Of a DNA stretch of 6,919 bases, positions 1 through 5,895 are shown one piece after another. This DNA comes from an uncultured Alcaligenaceae bacterium (lineage in GTDB: Bacteria > Pseudomonadota > Gammaproteobacteria > Burkholderiales > Burkholderiaceae_B): contig CALCPT010000306.1 of NCBI GenBank assembly GCA_937897265.1, positions 1-6,919 of the forward strand, read 5' to 3'. Made by a program: the position numbers and the translations under genes. The notes beneath the pieces were generated by a model. It was not told the origin of the DNA, ran no database searches, and saw only the letters and a program-made list of their open reading frames with translations. Each line of letters opens with the position of its first letter. The stretch's first letter is position 1.

Positions 1-1
1 A

Positions 2-628
2 CGCCTGCCCTTGGCGCACCGCAGCTTAGGCCAAGGACAATGGATGGCGGCTGACTTGCGTACCGTTTGCAGCAAACTAGACGGCAAAACGATTGGGTTG
101 TTTGGTTTTGGGGGGATTGCCCAACACGTAGCCAAGCGCTTAATGGGCTTTGATGTTGAGGTGATATATCACACACGCAATCGCGTCGCGCCTGAAATCG
201 AAAGCAAACTGCAGGCACGATACGTTGATTTTGATGCGCTTATCGCAAACAGCGATCTCTTAAGTTTGCATGCTCCGCTCTCTGAACAAACCTATCATCG
301 CTTTAACGCCGATACCTTTGCCAAAATGAAACGTGGTGCAATCTTGATTAACACTGCGCGTGGTGAACTCATCGACGAGCCAGCTTTAATTCAAGCCCTG
401 CAGCAAGGACAACTTTCGGGAGCTGGCTTAGACACCTTTGAGGCAGAACCCCCAAAGGCAGACAATCCACTATTTCAAATGGATCAAGTCGTAGTCACCC
501 CACACTCAGCGGGCGGAGTCTATGACAATCTTCCCAATCTCGTCGGGCATATGTTTCGAAACATCGAGCTCTTTCGGCGCGGGATGCCGATACCTGAAGC
601 TGACCTCGTGGTAGCGTCGCAACCCTAG
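2..628 (+). CDS. D-isomer-specific 2-hydroxyacid dehydrogenase, 5'-truncated by the window edge
   Basis: This is the C-terminal part of an NAD(P)-dependent D-2-hydroxyacid dehydrogenase, the cytosolic family that interconverts 2-oxo acids and D-2-hydroxy acids (phosphoglycerate, glyoxylate/hydroxypyruvate and D-lactate dehydrogenase relatives). The frame is open from base 2, so the gene starts outside the window; a TTG at 11 is not a credible start. Visible motifs are the nucleotide-binding loop GFGGIA (104-121, with Ala in the third Gly position) followed by an acidic/basic strand; the catalytic Arg in TARGELIDE (Arg codon 359-361); the catalytic Glu in FEAEPP (probably codon 446-448); and the catalytic His in TPHSAGG (codon 503-505). 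All three active-site residues are therefore present and the enzyme should be functional. The missing part is the N-terminal substrate-binding domain, so the substrate cannot be read. It lies 114 bp upstream of the aldolase-like gene on the same strand and may belong to the same catabolic cluster. The family call is secure; the precise substrate is unknown. Confidence 0.92.
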   Translation, partial: RLPLAHRSLGQGQWMAADLRTVCSKLDGKTIGLFGFGGIAQHVAKRLMGFDVEVIYHTRNRVAPEIESKLQARYVDFDALIANSDLLSLHAPLSEQTYHRFNADTFAKMKRGAILINTARGELIDEPALIQALQQGQLSGAGLDTFEAEPPKADNPLFQMDQVVVTPHSAGGVYDNLPNLVGHMFRNIELFRRGMPIPEADLVVASQP

Positions 629-729
629 AAAATGATCGACCTGTCCCCTAGGTTCACTCAGCTACGTCGCGATATCACGGTACAGCATGACGTTAGAGCC
701 GCACACTGATAATATCGACAAAATCGCAT

Positions 730-734
730 AGGAG
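730..734 (+). promoter_or_regulatory. Ribosome binding site AGGAG that decides the aldolase-like start
   Basis: AGGAG lies only 2 nt before the ATG at 737 but 8 nt before the second in-frame ATG at 743. Normal spacing favours the ATG at 743, giving a protein two residues shorter that begins MSQKF. Confidence 0.7.
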
Positions 735-742
735 ACATGGAC

Positions 743-1531
743 ATGAGCCAAAAATTTTCAACCCAGTTCGAGCCCTTAAAAGGCAAAGTCAGCCCCGAAG
801 AATGGGAGACCCGTGTCACGCTCGCCGCCTGCTATCGCTTGATGGATAAGTACGGCATGACCGACATGATCTATAACCACATCACGGCGCGGATCCCCGG
901 CACTGAAGATTTGCTGATCAACCTTTACGGCTTGCTGTACAAAGAGATTACCGCTTCGAGTTTGGTGCGCATCACCGTTGAGGGTGAAATCGTTCGCAAG
1001 CCCGATACCGACTACGGCATTAACGTGTCGGGCTATGTGATTCATGGCTGTATCCACACCGCACGGCCTGATGTTTCAGCCGTCATTCACACCCACACGC
1101 GTGCCGGCATGGCAGTCTCCTCAATGAGCTGTGGCTTGTTACCCATGACCCAAACTGCAAGTCGGTTTAATAACCACTTGGCGTATCACGACTTTGAAGG
1201 CCCCGCAGTCGATCTAGCCGAACGCGAATTGCTGGTACGTGATTTAGGCGATCACAATGCCATGATTCTGCGCAACCACGGTTTGCTCACTAGTGGTGCT
1301 TCCGTTCCACAAGCCTTTAACCTCATGTATCAACTTGAAATGTCGTGTCGTGCACAGGTTGATGCCATGGCCGCAGGAACTGCACTGAGCCTGCCCAGCA
1401 AAGAGGTACTTGAAAAATCGGCTCATCTTTATCAACCCAATGTTCGACGCCCTTATGGCGAGCTTGAGTGGCATGCCATGCTTCGCCTGCTTGAAGCCGA
1501 ACCAGGTGGCTTTCCGCACTACGCGTCATAA
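743..1531 (+). CDS. Class II aldolase/adducin-family protein lacking the usual catalytic Glu
   Basis: This is a cytosolic class II aldolase/adducin-domain protein of 262 residues (264 from the ATG at 737). Family members are Zn-dependent and include L-fuculose-1-phosphate and L-ribulose-5-phosphate enzymes as well as decarboxylases. Numbering from 737, the zinc ligands are the HTH pair in VIHTHTRAG (His118, His120) and the distant His in RNHGLL (His181). Upstream of the HxH pair, where fuculose-phosphate aldolase has its catalytic Glu in an SEWxxH-like segment, this protein reads SGYVIH, with Gly in that place. That pattern is common among proteobacterial members of unknown substrate and argues against a textbook sugar-phosphate aldolase; decarboxylation of an aromatic or hydroxy acid, or another retro-aldol-like reaction, is possible. 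The start was chosen from the AGGAG spacing. The gene is followed after 49 nt by the amidohydrolase, so the two are probably co-transcribed. Family firm, reaction unknown. Confidence 0.9.
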   Translation: MSQKFSTQFEPLKGKVSPEEWETRVTLAACYRLMDKYGMTDMIYNHITARIPGTEDLLINLYGLLYKEITASSLVRITVEGEIVRKPDTDYGINVSGYVIHGCIHTARPDVSAVIHTHTRAGMAVSSMSCGLLPMTQTASRFNNHLAYHDFEGPAVDLAERELLVRDLGDHNAMILRNHGLLTSGASVPQAFNLMYQLEMSCRAQVDAMAAGTALSLPSKEVLEKSAHLYQPNVRRPYGELEWHAMLRLLEAEPGGFPHYAS

Positions 1532-1580
1532 GACTGCTTACTGACCTGACTGATGATGACTTGTGTAGGTAACGAATTTG

Positions 1581-2471
1581 ATGACTACTACGCCTAAAAC
1601 GAATCCCTCTGCGCCCTTGGGCTTGTCTGGCATTTGCGACTGCCATACGCATGTGTTTCCGCCGCAAGCGCAATTTCCATTTTCACCTACGCGACACTAC
1701 ACGCCCGACGAGGCGTCAATCGAAGACTTACATGCCCTGCATCGCTCGCTTGGTGTCGAGCGTGTTGTGATTGTGCATCCAAGCCCATACGCGGCTGATA
1801 ACAGTTGCTTGCTTTGGGCCTTACGCACCATCGGTGCAAGCGCGCGCGGCGTGGCCGTGATTGATGATAAAACCTCAAACGCAGCGCTGACAGAGATGCA
1901 TCAGGCAGGCGTGCGCGGGACACGCCTGAACCTTGAAACTGTTGGGCAAAATGACCCCAGCGTTGGCCAACAGCAGTTGCTGCGCACTGCGAAGCAGGTG
2001 GCACCCTTTGGTTGGCACATCCAGATGTACACCAATTTAGGCGTAATTGACGGCATGCATGACACCATCATGCAAGCGGCTACCACTGTGGTCATTGATC
2101 ACTTTGGTCGACTGAATGCTTCGGCAGGCCTGAAGCAACCTGGTTTTGATGCGCTGCTTTCGTTGGTGCGCTCGGGCAAAGTCTATGTAAAAATTTCAGC
2201 AGCCTATCGCGTATCAGAAGCCATCGATTACGCTGATTTAGATCCTTTTGCGCAAGCGCTGATTGAAGCGAACCCAGACCGCATCGTTTGGGGTACTGAC
2301 TGGCCCCACCCGTTTCCGCCTAAGGGTCAGATTCGCAAACCTGAAGTGATTGAGCGCTTTCATCACGAAGACAATCAAGCAGCCATCCAGCGTGTCGTGC
2401 GCTGGGCTGGCAGTGCTGAGCGGGCAAAAAAGATTCTTGTCGATAATCCAGCGCGGCTCTACGATTTTTAA
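1581..2471 (+). CDS. Amidohydrolase (PF04909 type), related to 2-pyrone-4,6-dicarboxylate lactonase
   Basis: This 296-residue cytosolic TIM-barrel hydrolase belongs to the amidohydrolase superfamily; its length is close to the roughly 293 residues I recall for LigI, which opens 2-pyrone-4,6-dicarboxylate in the protocatechuate 4,5-cleavage pathway. From the ATG at 1581, strand 1 carries DCHTHVF (His22, His24), a HYTPDEAS segment resembles the LigI substrate-binding Tyr region, RGTRLNLE follows, and VVIDHFGR (His174) and IVWGTDWPHP (Asp240, the catalytic Asp of the superfamily) complete the active site. The Arg pair that clamps the dicarboxylate in LigI seems only partly conserved: after RLNLE comes TVGQND with no basic residue, so another lactone or ester is possible. 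A TTG directly before the ATG (1578) is unlikely to be the start, and no strong ribosome binding site is visible. It is flanked by the aldolase-like gene (49 nt) and the Bug receptor (33 nt), as in an operon. The family call is strong, the substrate only suggested. Confidence 0.88.
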   Translation: MTTTPKTNPSAPLGLSGICDCHTHVFPPQAQFPFSPTRHYTPDEASIEDLHALHRSLGVERVVIVHPSPYAADNSCLLWALRTIGASARGVAVIDDKTSNAALTEMHQAGVRGTRLNLETVGQNDPSVGQQQLLRTAKQVAPFGWHIQMYTNLGVIDGMHDTIMQAATTVVIDHFGRLNASAGLKQPGFDALLSLVRSGKVYVKISAAYRVSEAIDYADLDPFAQALIEANPDRIVWGTDWPHPFPPKGQIRKPEVIERFHHEDNQAAIQRVVRWAGSAERAKKILVDNPARLYDF

Positions 2472-2504
2472 TTTTTTTGCAAGATACGGACAGAGACACT
2501 CAAG

Positions 2505-3503
2505 ATGAAAACCTTTCGATCGTATTACAGCTACCTCAGCGCCTTACTTGCAGCACTCGTTTTGTCGGTGCCACTCAACACACAAGCACAAGACACCGCA
2601 AACTATCCAAATCGACCGATCAAAATCATCGTGCCGGTTGCACCAGGTGGTACGGTCGATATGGTTGCACGCGCGATTGCCGAAGCACTAACCAAATCCT
2701 TAGGACAGCAAGTCATCGTAGAAAACAAACCTGGCGCAAGCAGTTTGCTAGGCACGAACTTTGTCGCCAAAGCAGCCCCAGATGGTTACACCCTTTTGGC
2801 TCACTCAACAACCTTTGTCACAGCGCCGGTCTTATTAAAAAATGCTGGCTACGATCCGTTTAAAGACTTCGTTCCCATTACGGTCACCTGCCAAATTCCG
2901 ATGGTCTTGGTCGTGAATCCTGACAAGATCGCCGCGCGTAATGTCAAAGACTTTATCGCTTTGGCCAAAGCACAGCCAAAATTTTATGCGTACGCTTCGT
3001 CAGGTAATGGTTCAACGGGTCATATTGCTGCCGAGCTTTTTAGCAATGCAGCGGGTGTGTCATACCTGCACGTGCCCTACAAAGGCAACGCACAATCAAT
3101 GGTCGATCTGTTGGGTGGGCAAATCCCGTTCATGTTCGATCAAGTCAGTACTTCAGCGCAATATATCTTGAGCGGAAAAATCACTGCAATTGGCGTGACC
3201 AGCAAAACGCGCTCAGCCATTTTGCCTAATGTGCCCACGCTTGATGAGTCGGGTCTGGCAGGTTTTGAAGACACGACCTTTAATGGGCTGTTTGCGCCGG
3301 CGGGTACTCCTGCCCCAATCGTCAATCGCCTGCATGCTGAGCTGACCAAGATCTTGCAAGCACCCGAGCTCGTCAAACAATTTATGACCAAGGGCGTTGA
3401 GCTTGGCGCAAGCCCTACCCCAGAGCAGTTCAAACAGTATTTAGCGCAGCAAACTTCGCGCTACCAGGAGCTTGCTCGAACGGCAAAGATTACAGCCGAC
3501 TGA
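2505..3503 (+). CDS. Bug-family TTT substrate-binding protein
   Basis: This is a periplasmic solute receptor of the Bug/TctC family, which captures carboxylates and other organic acids for tripartite tricarboxylate transporters; the family is greatly expanded in Burkholderiales. The 332-residue length is typical. A Sec signal peptide is clear: KTFR, a hydrophobic core at residues 11-24, then TQA with likely cleavage after Ala28. The mature protein shows the family hallmarks PVAPGGTVD (44-52), VENKPGASS (72-80) and PDGYTLL (92-98), which line the ligand cleft and its bound waters. The ATG at 2505 is preceded by a purine-rich GGACAGAGA (2488-2496). No TctA or TctB membrane component is present in the window, so this is an orphan receptor that must borrow a transporter encoded elsewhere or act in sensing, as is common for Bug proteins. 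Placement after the amidohydrolase suggests that its ligand is a substrate of this cluster. The family call is very secure; the ligand is unknown. Confidence 0.95.
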   Translation: MKTFRSYYSYLSALLAALVLSVPLNTQAQDTANYPNRPIKIIVPVAPGGTVDMVARAIAEALTKSLGQQVIVENKPGASSLLGTNFVAKAAPDGYTLLAHSTTFVTAPVLLKNAGYDPFKDFVPITVTCQIPMVLVVNPDKIAARNVKDFIALAKAQPKFYAYASSGNGSTGHIAAELFSNAAGVSYLHVPYKGNAQSMVDLLGGQIPFMFDQVSTSAQYILSGKITAIGVTSKTRSAILPNVPTLDESGLAGFEDTTFNGLFAPAGTPAPIVNRLHAELTKILQAPELVKQFMTKGVELGASPTPEQFKQYLAQQTSRYQELARTAKITAD

Positions 3504-3516
3504 GCTCGCGGCTGAC

Positions 3517-4248
3517 ATGCACAGTCACGAAATCCTGATCTGGTTCATTGAGCCTGAAACGATTCAAGATCCTGCCCGCTTGAATCGTTTTTTGCAGTGG
3601 TTGTCACCTGAAGAACGCGCCCAGCACCAACGCTTTCGCTTCGACAAACATCGACATACTTACTTGGTTAGCCATGCGTTAATGCGAGGTGCTCTAAGCT
3701 TGAGCACTCAAGTTGATCCCGCACAGTTTGCCTTTAACACCAATTCGTATGGCAAGCCTTTTGTCGTAGCACCGGCGCAAGAGCAAACCGTCAATTTCAA
3801 CCTGTCACACACCGAAGGCCTGGCGGCCGTTGCGATTTCAAGACATATTGAGCTAGGCGTCGATGTTGAGAACAAGCACCGTAAAGACATGACTCAGAGT
3901 TTGGCCGAGCATTTTTTTGCGCCAGAAGAATGTCAAGCTGTCGCACAAAGCAGCGAGCACGAACGTACGATAAAGATGCTTGAGTTTTGGACTCTGAAAG
4001 AGTCTTACATTAAAGCGGTTGGTCAGGGGCTTTCAATCGCGCTTGACTCGTTCGCGTTTAGGCTCGCAACCGCAACCCAACCAGCAAGCTTAATGCGACT
4101 GGATGCACAAGGCTCTGATCTCAATGCTTGGAGTTTTTGGCAAAGCCAGCCAACCGAGCATCATTTAATGGCCTTAGCGTTCAAGTCTGATACTGCTAAA
4201 CCGGTTCAGATTAAAGCTCAGCGAGCGCAATGGCTCGCTGAGGCCTAA
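3517..4248 (+). CDS. Sfp-type 4'-phosphopantetheinyl transferase
   Basis: This enzyme transfers the 4'-phosphopantetheine arm of coenzyme A to a conserved Ser of acyl or peptidyl carrier proteins, in the cytosol. At 243 residues it is of the two-lobe Sfp/EntD-like class rather than the short AcpS class. Key motifs, numbered from the ATG at 3517, are FNLSHTEG in the first half, GVDVE (Mg-binding Asp116 and Glu118) and FWTLKESYIKA (Trp158, Lys161, Glu162, Lys166), so the metal and CoA-binding residues are intact. An upstream in-frame TTG at 3472 would overlap the Bug gene by 32 nt and add 15 residues; AGGAG lies just 1 nt before it, too close to use, so the ATG 13 nt after the Bug stop is preferred. 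That spacing implies co-transcription with the Bug gene. No carrier protein, PKS or NRPS gene is in the window, so its target is encoded elsewhere; it may be the cell's general Sfp-like enzyme. The last codons contain a perfect hairpin (4217-4242). Confidence 0.93.
   Translation: MHSHEILIWFIEPETIQDPARLNRFLQWLSPEERAQHQRFRFDKHRHTYLVSHALMRGALSLSTQVDPAQFAFNTNSYGKPFVVAPAQEQTVNFNLSHTEGLAAVAISRHIELGVDVENKHRKDMTQSLAEHFFAPEECQAVAQSSEHERTIKMLEFWTLKESYIKAVGQGLSIALDSFAFRLATATQPASLMRLDAQGSDLNAWSFWQSQPTEHHLMALAFKSDTAKPVQIKAQRAQWLAEA
4217..4242 (-). terminator. Perfect 10-bp stem-loop, candidate terminator for the convergent DUF697 gene
   Basis: CTCAGCGAGC (4217-4226) pairs perfectly with GCTCGCTGAG (4233-4242) around a 6-nt loop. 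It sits inside the last codons of the phosphopantetheinyl transferase gene. Read on the minus strand it lies 25 nt past the DUF697 stop and is followed by CTTTAA, a weak U-tract; on the plus strand the following bases are GCCTAACC with no U-tract. It is therefore best explained as the terminator of the minus-strand gene, possibly slowing both converging transcripts. Confidence 0.5.
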
Positions 4249-4267
4249 CCTAACTCGTGCAAGTCAC

Positions 4268-4843
4268 TTAGACTGCTGTGGGAGCAGCTTCAGCAGGCGC
4301 AACCGAAGGCTCTACGGTTTCTGCATTGGCTTTCTTGTGTGAAAACTTGCTTTTACCGGCTTCGTAATACTGGTTGAACTGCTTCTTGACCTGACTTGTC
4401 TCGATATCAAGAATTGTGCCGCCTTGTTCAAAGTGCTGCGCAAACACGTGCCCGACAGCGTAGGTCGAAGCCCCCGATAGCAGCATCATTGCTGAACCAC
4501 CCAATACAGAACCAACCCCTGGAATTAACTTCAACCAGCTTGCGACGGTGTTCGAACCGAAGGCCGGAATCGCGCCACCGATTAAGGCGCTGATCGCACG
4601 CTTGGTGGCGCTAGACGTATATTCAACCCCATAGAGCGAGCTGAGTTGCTTAACCAAGGCTAGCTGAATAGCCGTGACACCAACAAAATCGACTAACGGT
4701 ATCGGCACAATACCGACTCCGCCCGACAACAATATACTGTAGTTGATCGCAGACTCGGCCTTCGCGCGTCGTAGTTCGTCAATGGGCTTAGGCTCTACTT
4801 CAATCGCACTAACTTCAATATCAATTGGTTCACTGGCAGACAT
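4268..4843 (-). CDS. DUF697-family (YcjF-like) membrane protein
   Basis: This 191-residue protein matches the DUF697 family, whose members are inner-membrane proteins of unknown function, sometimes fused or linked to GTPases. An acidic N-terminus (1-30) leads into a hydrophobic stretch at about 33-64 that contains the signature VPIPLVDFVGVTAIQ, then LYGVEYT (70-76). A second hydrophobic block at about 83-135 carries LIPGVGSVLGG and the very typical SGASTYAVGHVFAQHFEQGG (123-142). The tail from about 150 is charged, then Ala/Pro/Glu-rich and probably disordered. Two membrane hairpins with both termini cytoplasmic is my inference. The start ATG (4841-4843) has a good AGGA ribosome binding site 6 nt upstream (4850-4853 on the minus strand). 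It stands alone, convergent with the transferase gene (19 nt between stops) and preceded by its own non-coding region, so it is likely a single-gene transcript. No GTPase partner is in the window. The family assignment is good; the function is unknown. Confidence 0.85.
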   Translation of the reverse strand: MSASEPIDIEVSAIEVEPKPIDELRRAKAESAINYSILLSGGVGIVPIPLVDFVGVTAIQLALVKQLSSLYGVEYTSSATKRAISALIGGAIPAFGSNTVASWLKLIPGVGSVLGGSAMMLLSGASTYAVGHVFAQHFEQGGTILDIETSQVKKQFNQYYEAGKSKFSHKKANAETVEPSVAPAEAAPTAV

Positions 4844-5155
4844 CGCTTATCCTAGGCAAAGAGTACAACGCTAGTCAATACTGAGCGTGTGTTCACATCG
4901 CAAACATTTTGCGCTTTTCAGGCAAGCTGTTCGCTAATTGGAGTAGACGTAAACGATAACATCATTTAGCCCAGACAAAGACAAAGTCACAAAAATTTAA
5001 TCAATCCGGACAACTTTTTACGGAAATAAATTGAGTGAGCCACCTGCTCAGCCCAGCATAAAATACCCACAAATCAAAAGAAAGCATTTCTTAGGAATCG
5101 TGGGCAATACGAGCAAAAACATCGCTGAGCGCTAAGCCCTAAGGCTGAACGGATG
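4844..5155. other. Non-coding spacer between DUF697 and the CMD-family gene
   Basis: I see no credible gene in this stretch of about 310 bp. It is more AT-rich than its surroundings, especially 4960-5095, and should contain the promoter of the DUF697 gene, but no convincing -35/-10 pair stands out on the minus strand. Small inverted repeats are AAGAAA/TTTCTT (5078-5083 with 5087-5092) and AGCC/GGCT (5135-5138 with 5143-5146). The latter is enclosed by ACATC/GATGT arms (5119-5123 and 5152-5156), with a T5 tract on the minus strand at 5115-5119, possibly the 3' end of the CMD-gene transcript. Confidence 0.5.
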
Positions 5156-5181
5156 TCGCATGATCAACGTTGATCGTGCGA
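5156..5181. repeat. 26-bp near-perfect palindrome over the CMD-gene stop codon
   Basis: TCGCATGATCAAC (5156-5168) is followed immediately by GTTGATCGTGCGA (5169-5181), its reverse complement except for one position that would be a G-U wobble in RNA. The central 14 bp (5162-5175) are perfectly palindromic. It spans the last codons and TGA (5164-5166) of the minus-strand CMD-family gene. As RNA it could form a strong hairpin with a small loop, acting as a 3' stabiliser or part of a terminator; no U-tract follows directly. As DNA it could be a dimeric-protein binding site. Confidence 0.55.
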
Positions 5182-5688
5182 GTGAATCTGCAAAGCCTCT
5201 AAAAAGCGCGACACCATGTTGTACGCCCCAACCGTTGCTGTCAACTCCACGAGCAAACGATCCGTCAGCACGGCCTTAACGGAGGCAAACACCTCGGGCG
5301 ACACATGAATCTCTTTGGTCATTGCATCGGTATAGGCTAACACCGCACGCTGAGTGGCGTCGTAGTTTTTTGATTGTTGCCAGTTATCCAAATCATCAAG
5401 TTGCACTTGCGAAACCCCTTCACGCAGTGCAATCGGAGCATGTTGTTCAGCTTCGTAAGGCGCGCCATTGAGCACAGCAATACGCATGATCACCAGTTCG
5501 CGCAAACCGCCTGGCAAACTGCTTTGTTGACGAATCGCTGTCAGGTAATTTAACCAACCACTTGCGACCGGCGGGCTATGCAACAGCATTTGATACAGGT
5601 GCAACACCCCACCACGCTCGGCAACAATGCGCTCGACCAGCGGCTTGGCTTCAGGATTGGTTAAGTCTGCGTAAGGAATGCGTGCCAT
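5164..5688 (-). CDS. Carboxymuconolactone decarboxylase-family protein without cysteines
   Basis: This 174-residue all-helical protein belongs to the carboxymuconolactone decarboxylase (CMD)/AhpD-like family. The recognisable part is the conserved helix pair LRELVIMRIAVLNGAPYEAEQH (about 62-83), where PYEAEQH corresponds to the usual YEWxxH segment, followed by APIALREGVS and a second helix with AVLAYTDAMT. AhpD-type peroxidases need a CxxC pair there; this protein has no cysteine at all, so a thiol peroxidase role is excluded. The Glu and His that remain fit a decarboxylase, lactone isomerase or other acid-base role, but many family members have no known reaction. The start ATG (5686-5688) has GAGA 8 nt upstream (5697-5700 on the minus strand). 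It lies 207 nt downstream of the 3-hydroxyisobutyrate-dehydrogenase-like gene on the same strand, separated by repeats. The stop codon lies within a 26-bp palindrome. With the LigI-like gene nearby, a role in aromatic or lactone catabolism is tempting but unproven. Confidence 0.87.
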   Translation of the reverse strand: MARIPYADLTNPEAKPLVERIVAERGGVLHLYQMLLHSPPVASGWLNYLTAIRQQSSLPGGLRELVIMRIAVLNGAPYEAEQHAPIALREGVSQVQLDDLDNWQQSKNYDATQRAVLAYTDAMTKEIHVSPEVFASVKAVLTDRLLVELTATVGAYNMVSRFLEALQIHSHDQR

Positions 5689-5724
5689 GTTTAAAGTCTC
5701 TTGATTGGTAAATTGTTATTGAAA

Positions 5725-5738
5725 ATAAGGAATCTTAT
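5725..5738 (-). terminator. Weak stem-loop with short U-run, possible terminator or attenuator
   Basis: ATAAG (5725-5729) pairs with CTTAT (5734-5738) around GAAT. Read on the minus strand the stem ends in CTTATTTTC, a short U-run. It lies between the dehydrogenase-like gene and the CMD-family gene, just upstream of the latter. The stem is only 5 bp and AU-rich, so the call is tentative. Confidence 0.25.
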
Positions 5739-5747
5739 CTGAACCCT

Positions 5748-5885
5748 ATGGGATGCTCTCCACGGCTGTTAGTCGCTATGACTTGGCGACTGAACGCCCC
5801 AATGTTGCGTTCATCCGCTAGTACGTTGAAGCGTTCATCCGCCAGTACGTTGAAGCGTTCATCCGCCAGTACGTTGAAGCGTTGA
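5748..5885 (+). CDS. Possible 45-codon repeat-containing ORF (doubtful)
   Basis: An ATG at 5748 opens a 45-codon frame ending at TGA 5883-5885. The peptide begins MGCSPRLLVAMTW and ends with three SSASTLKR units produced by the 24-bp tandem repeats. An AAGGA at 5728-5732 is 15 nt from the ATG, too far for a good ribosome binding site. I recognise no domain. The opposite strand is equally open, as expected for a repeat whose length is a multiple of three, so this may be only a by-product of the repeat element. It is recorded because it is the only open frame of note in the spacer. Confidence 0.2.
   Translation: MGCSPRLLVAMTWRLNAPMLRSSASTLKRSSASTLKRSSASTLKR
5771..5813. repeat. Two adjoining inverted repeats beside the tandem array
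   Basis: AGTCGC (5771-5776) pairs with GCGACT (5786-5791), and TGAACGC (5791-5797) pairs with GCGTTCA (5807-5813); each has a 9-nt loop. The second arm of the second hairpin is the beginning of the first 24-bp tandem repeat. Together they form a structured intergenic block in the spacer between two minus-strand genes. Confidence 0.5.
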
Positions 5886-5891
5886 ACCGCC
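5807..5891. repeat. Tandem 24-bp repeat, three full copies plus a degenerate partial copy
   Basis: Three direct copies occupy 5807-5830, 5831-5854 and 5855-5878; each starts GCGTTCATCCGC and ends GTACGTTGAA. Copies 2 and 3 are identical and copy 1 differs by one base (T at 5819). A fourth partial copy (5879-5891) matches 11 of 13 positions. The unit is 8 codons long and open on both strands in at least one frame: plus-strand SSASTLKR repeated three times, minus-strand FNVLADER repeated three times. No unique spacers separate the copies, so this is a minisatellite-like array rather than a CRISPR. It lies directly behind the stop of the dehydrogenase-like gene. Confidence 0.9.
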
Positions 5892-5895
5892 CTCT

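Noticed and set aside
776..2095. Several minus-strand open frames of 64-116 codons
   Set aside because: They lie antisense to the aldolase-like and amidohydrolase genes, lack ribosome binding sites and recognisable motifs, and overlap one another.
2465..2478. T-rich run after the amidohydrolase stop as an intrinsic terminator
   Set aside because: No GC-rich hairpin precedes it, and the downstream Bug gene follows after 33 nt as in an operon.
2477..2863. 128-codon open frame on the plus strand
   Set aside because: It overlaps the signal peptide and N-terminal half of the Bug receptor in another frame, is rich in Arg/Cys/His without domain signs, and is a shadow of the real gene.
4849..4878. 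TTGACT (4873-4878) with TAGGAT (4849-4854) as a minus-strand sigma-70 promoter for DUF697
   Set aside because: Spacing is 18 nt, but the -10 would overlap the ribosome binding site and transcription would start at the ATG itself, so it is unlikely to be the real promoter.
5807..5891. Tandem repeats as a CRISPR array
   Set aside because: The copies abut directly with no unique spacers and there are no cas genes in the window.
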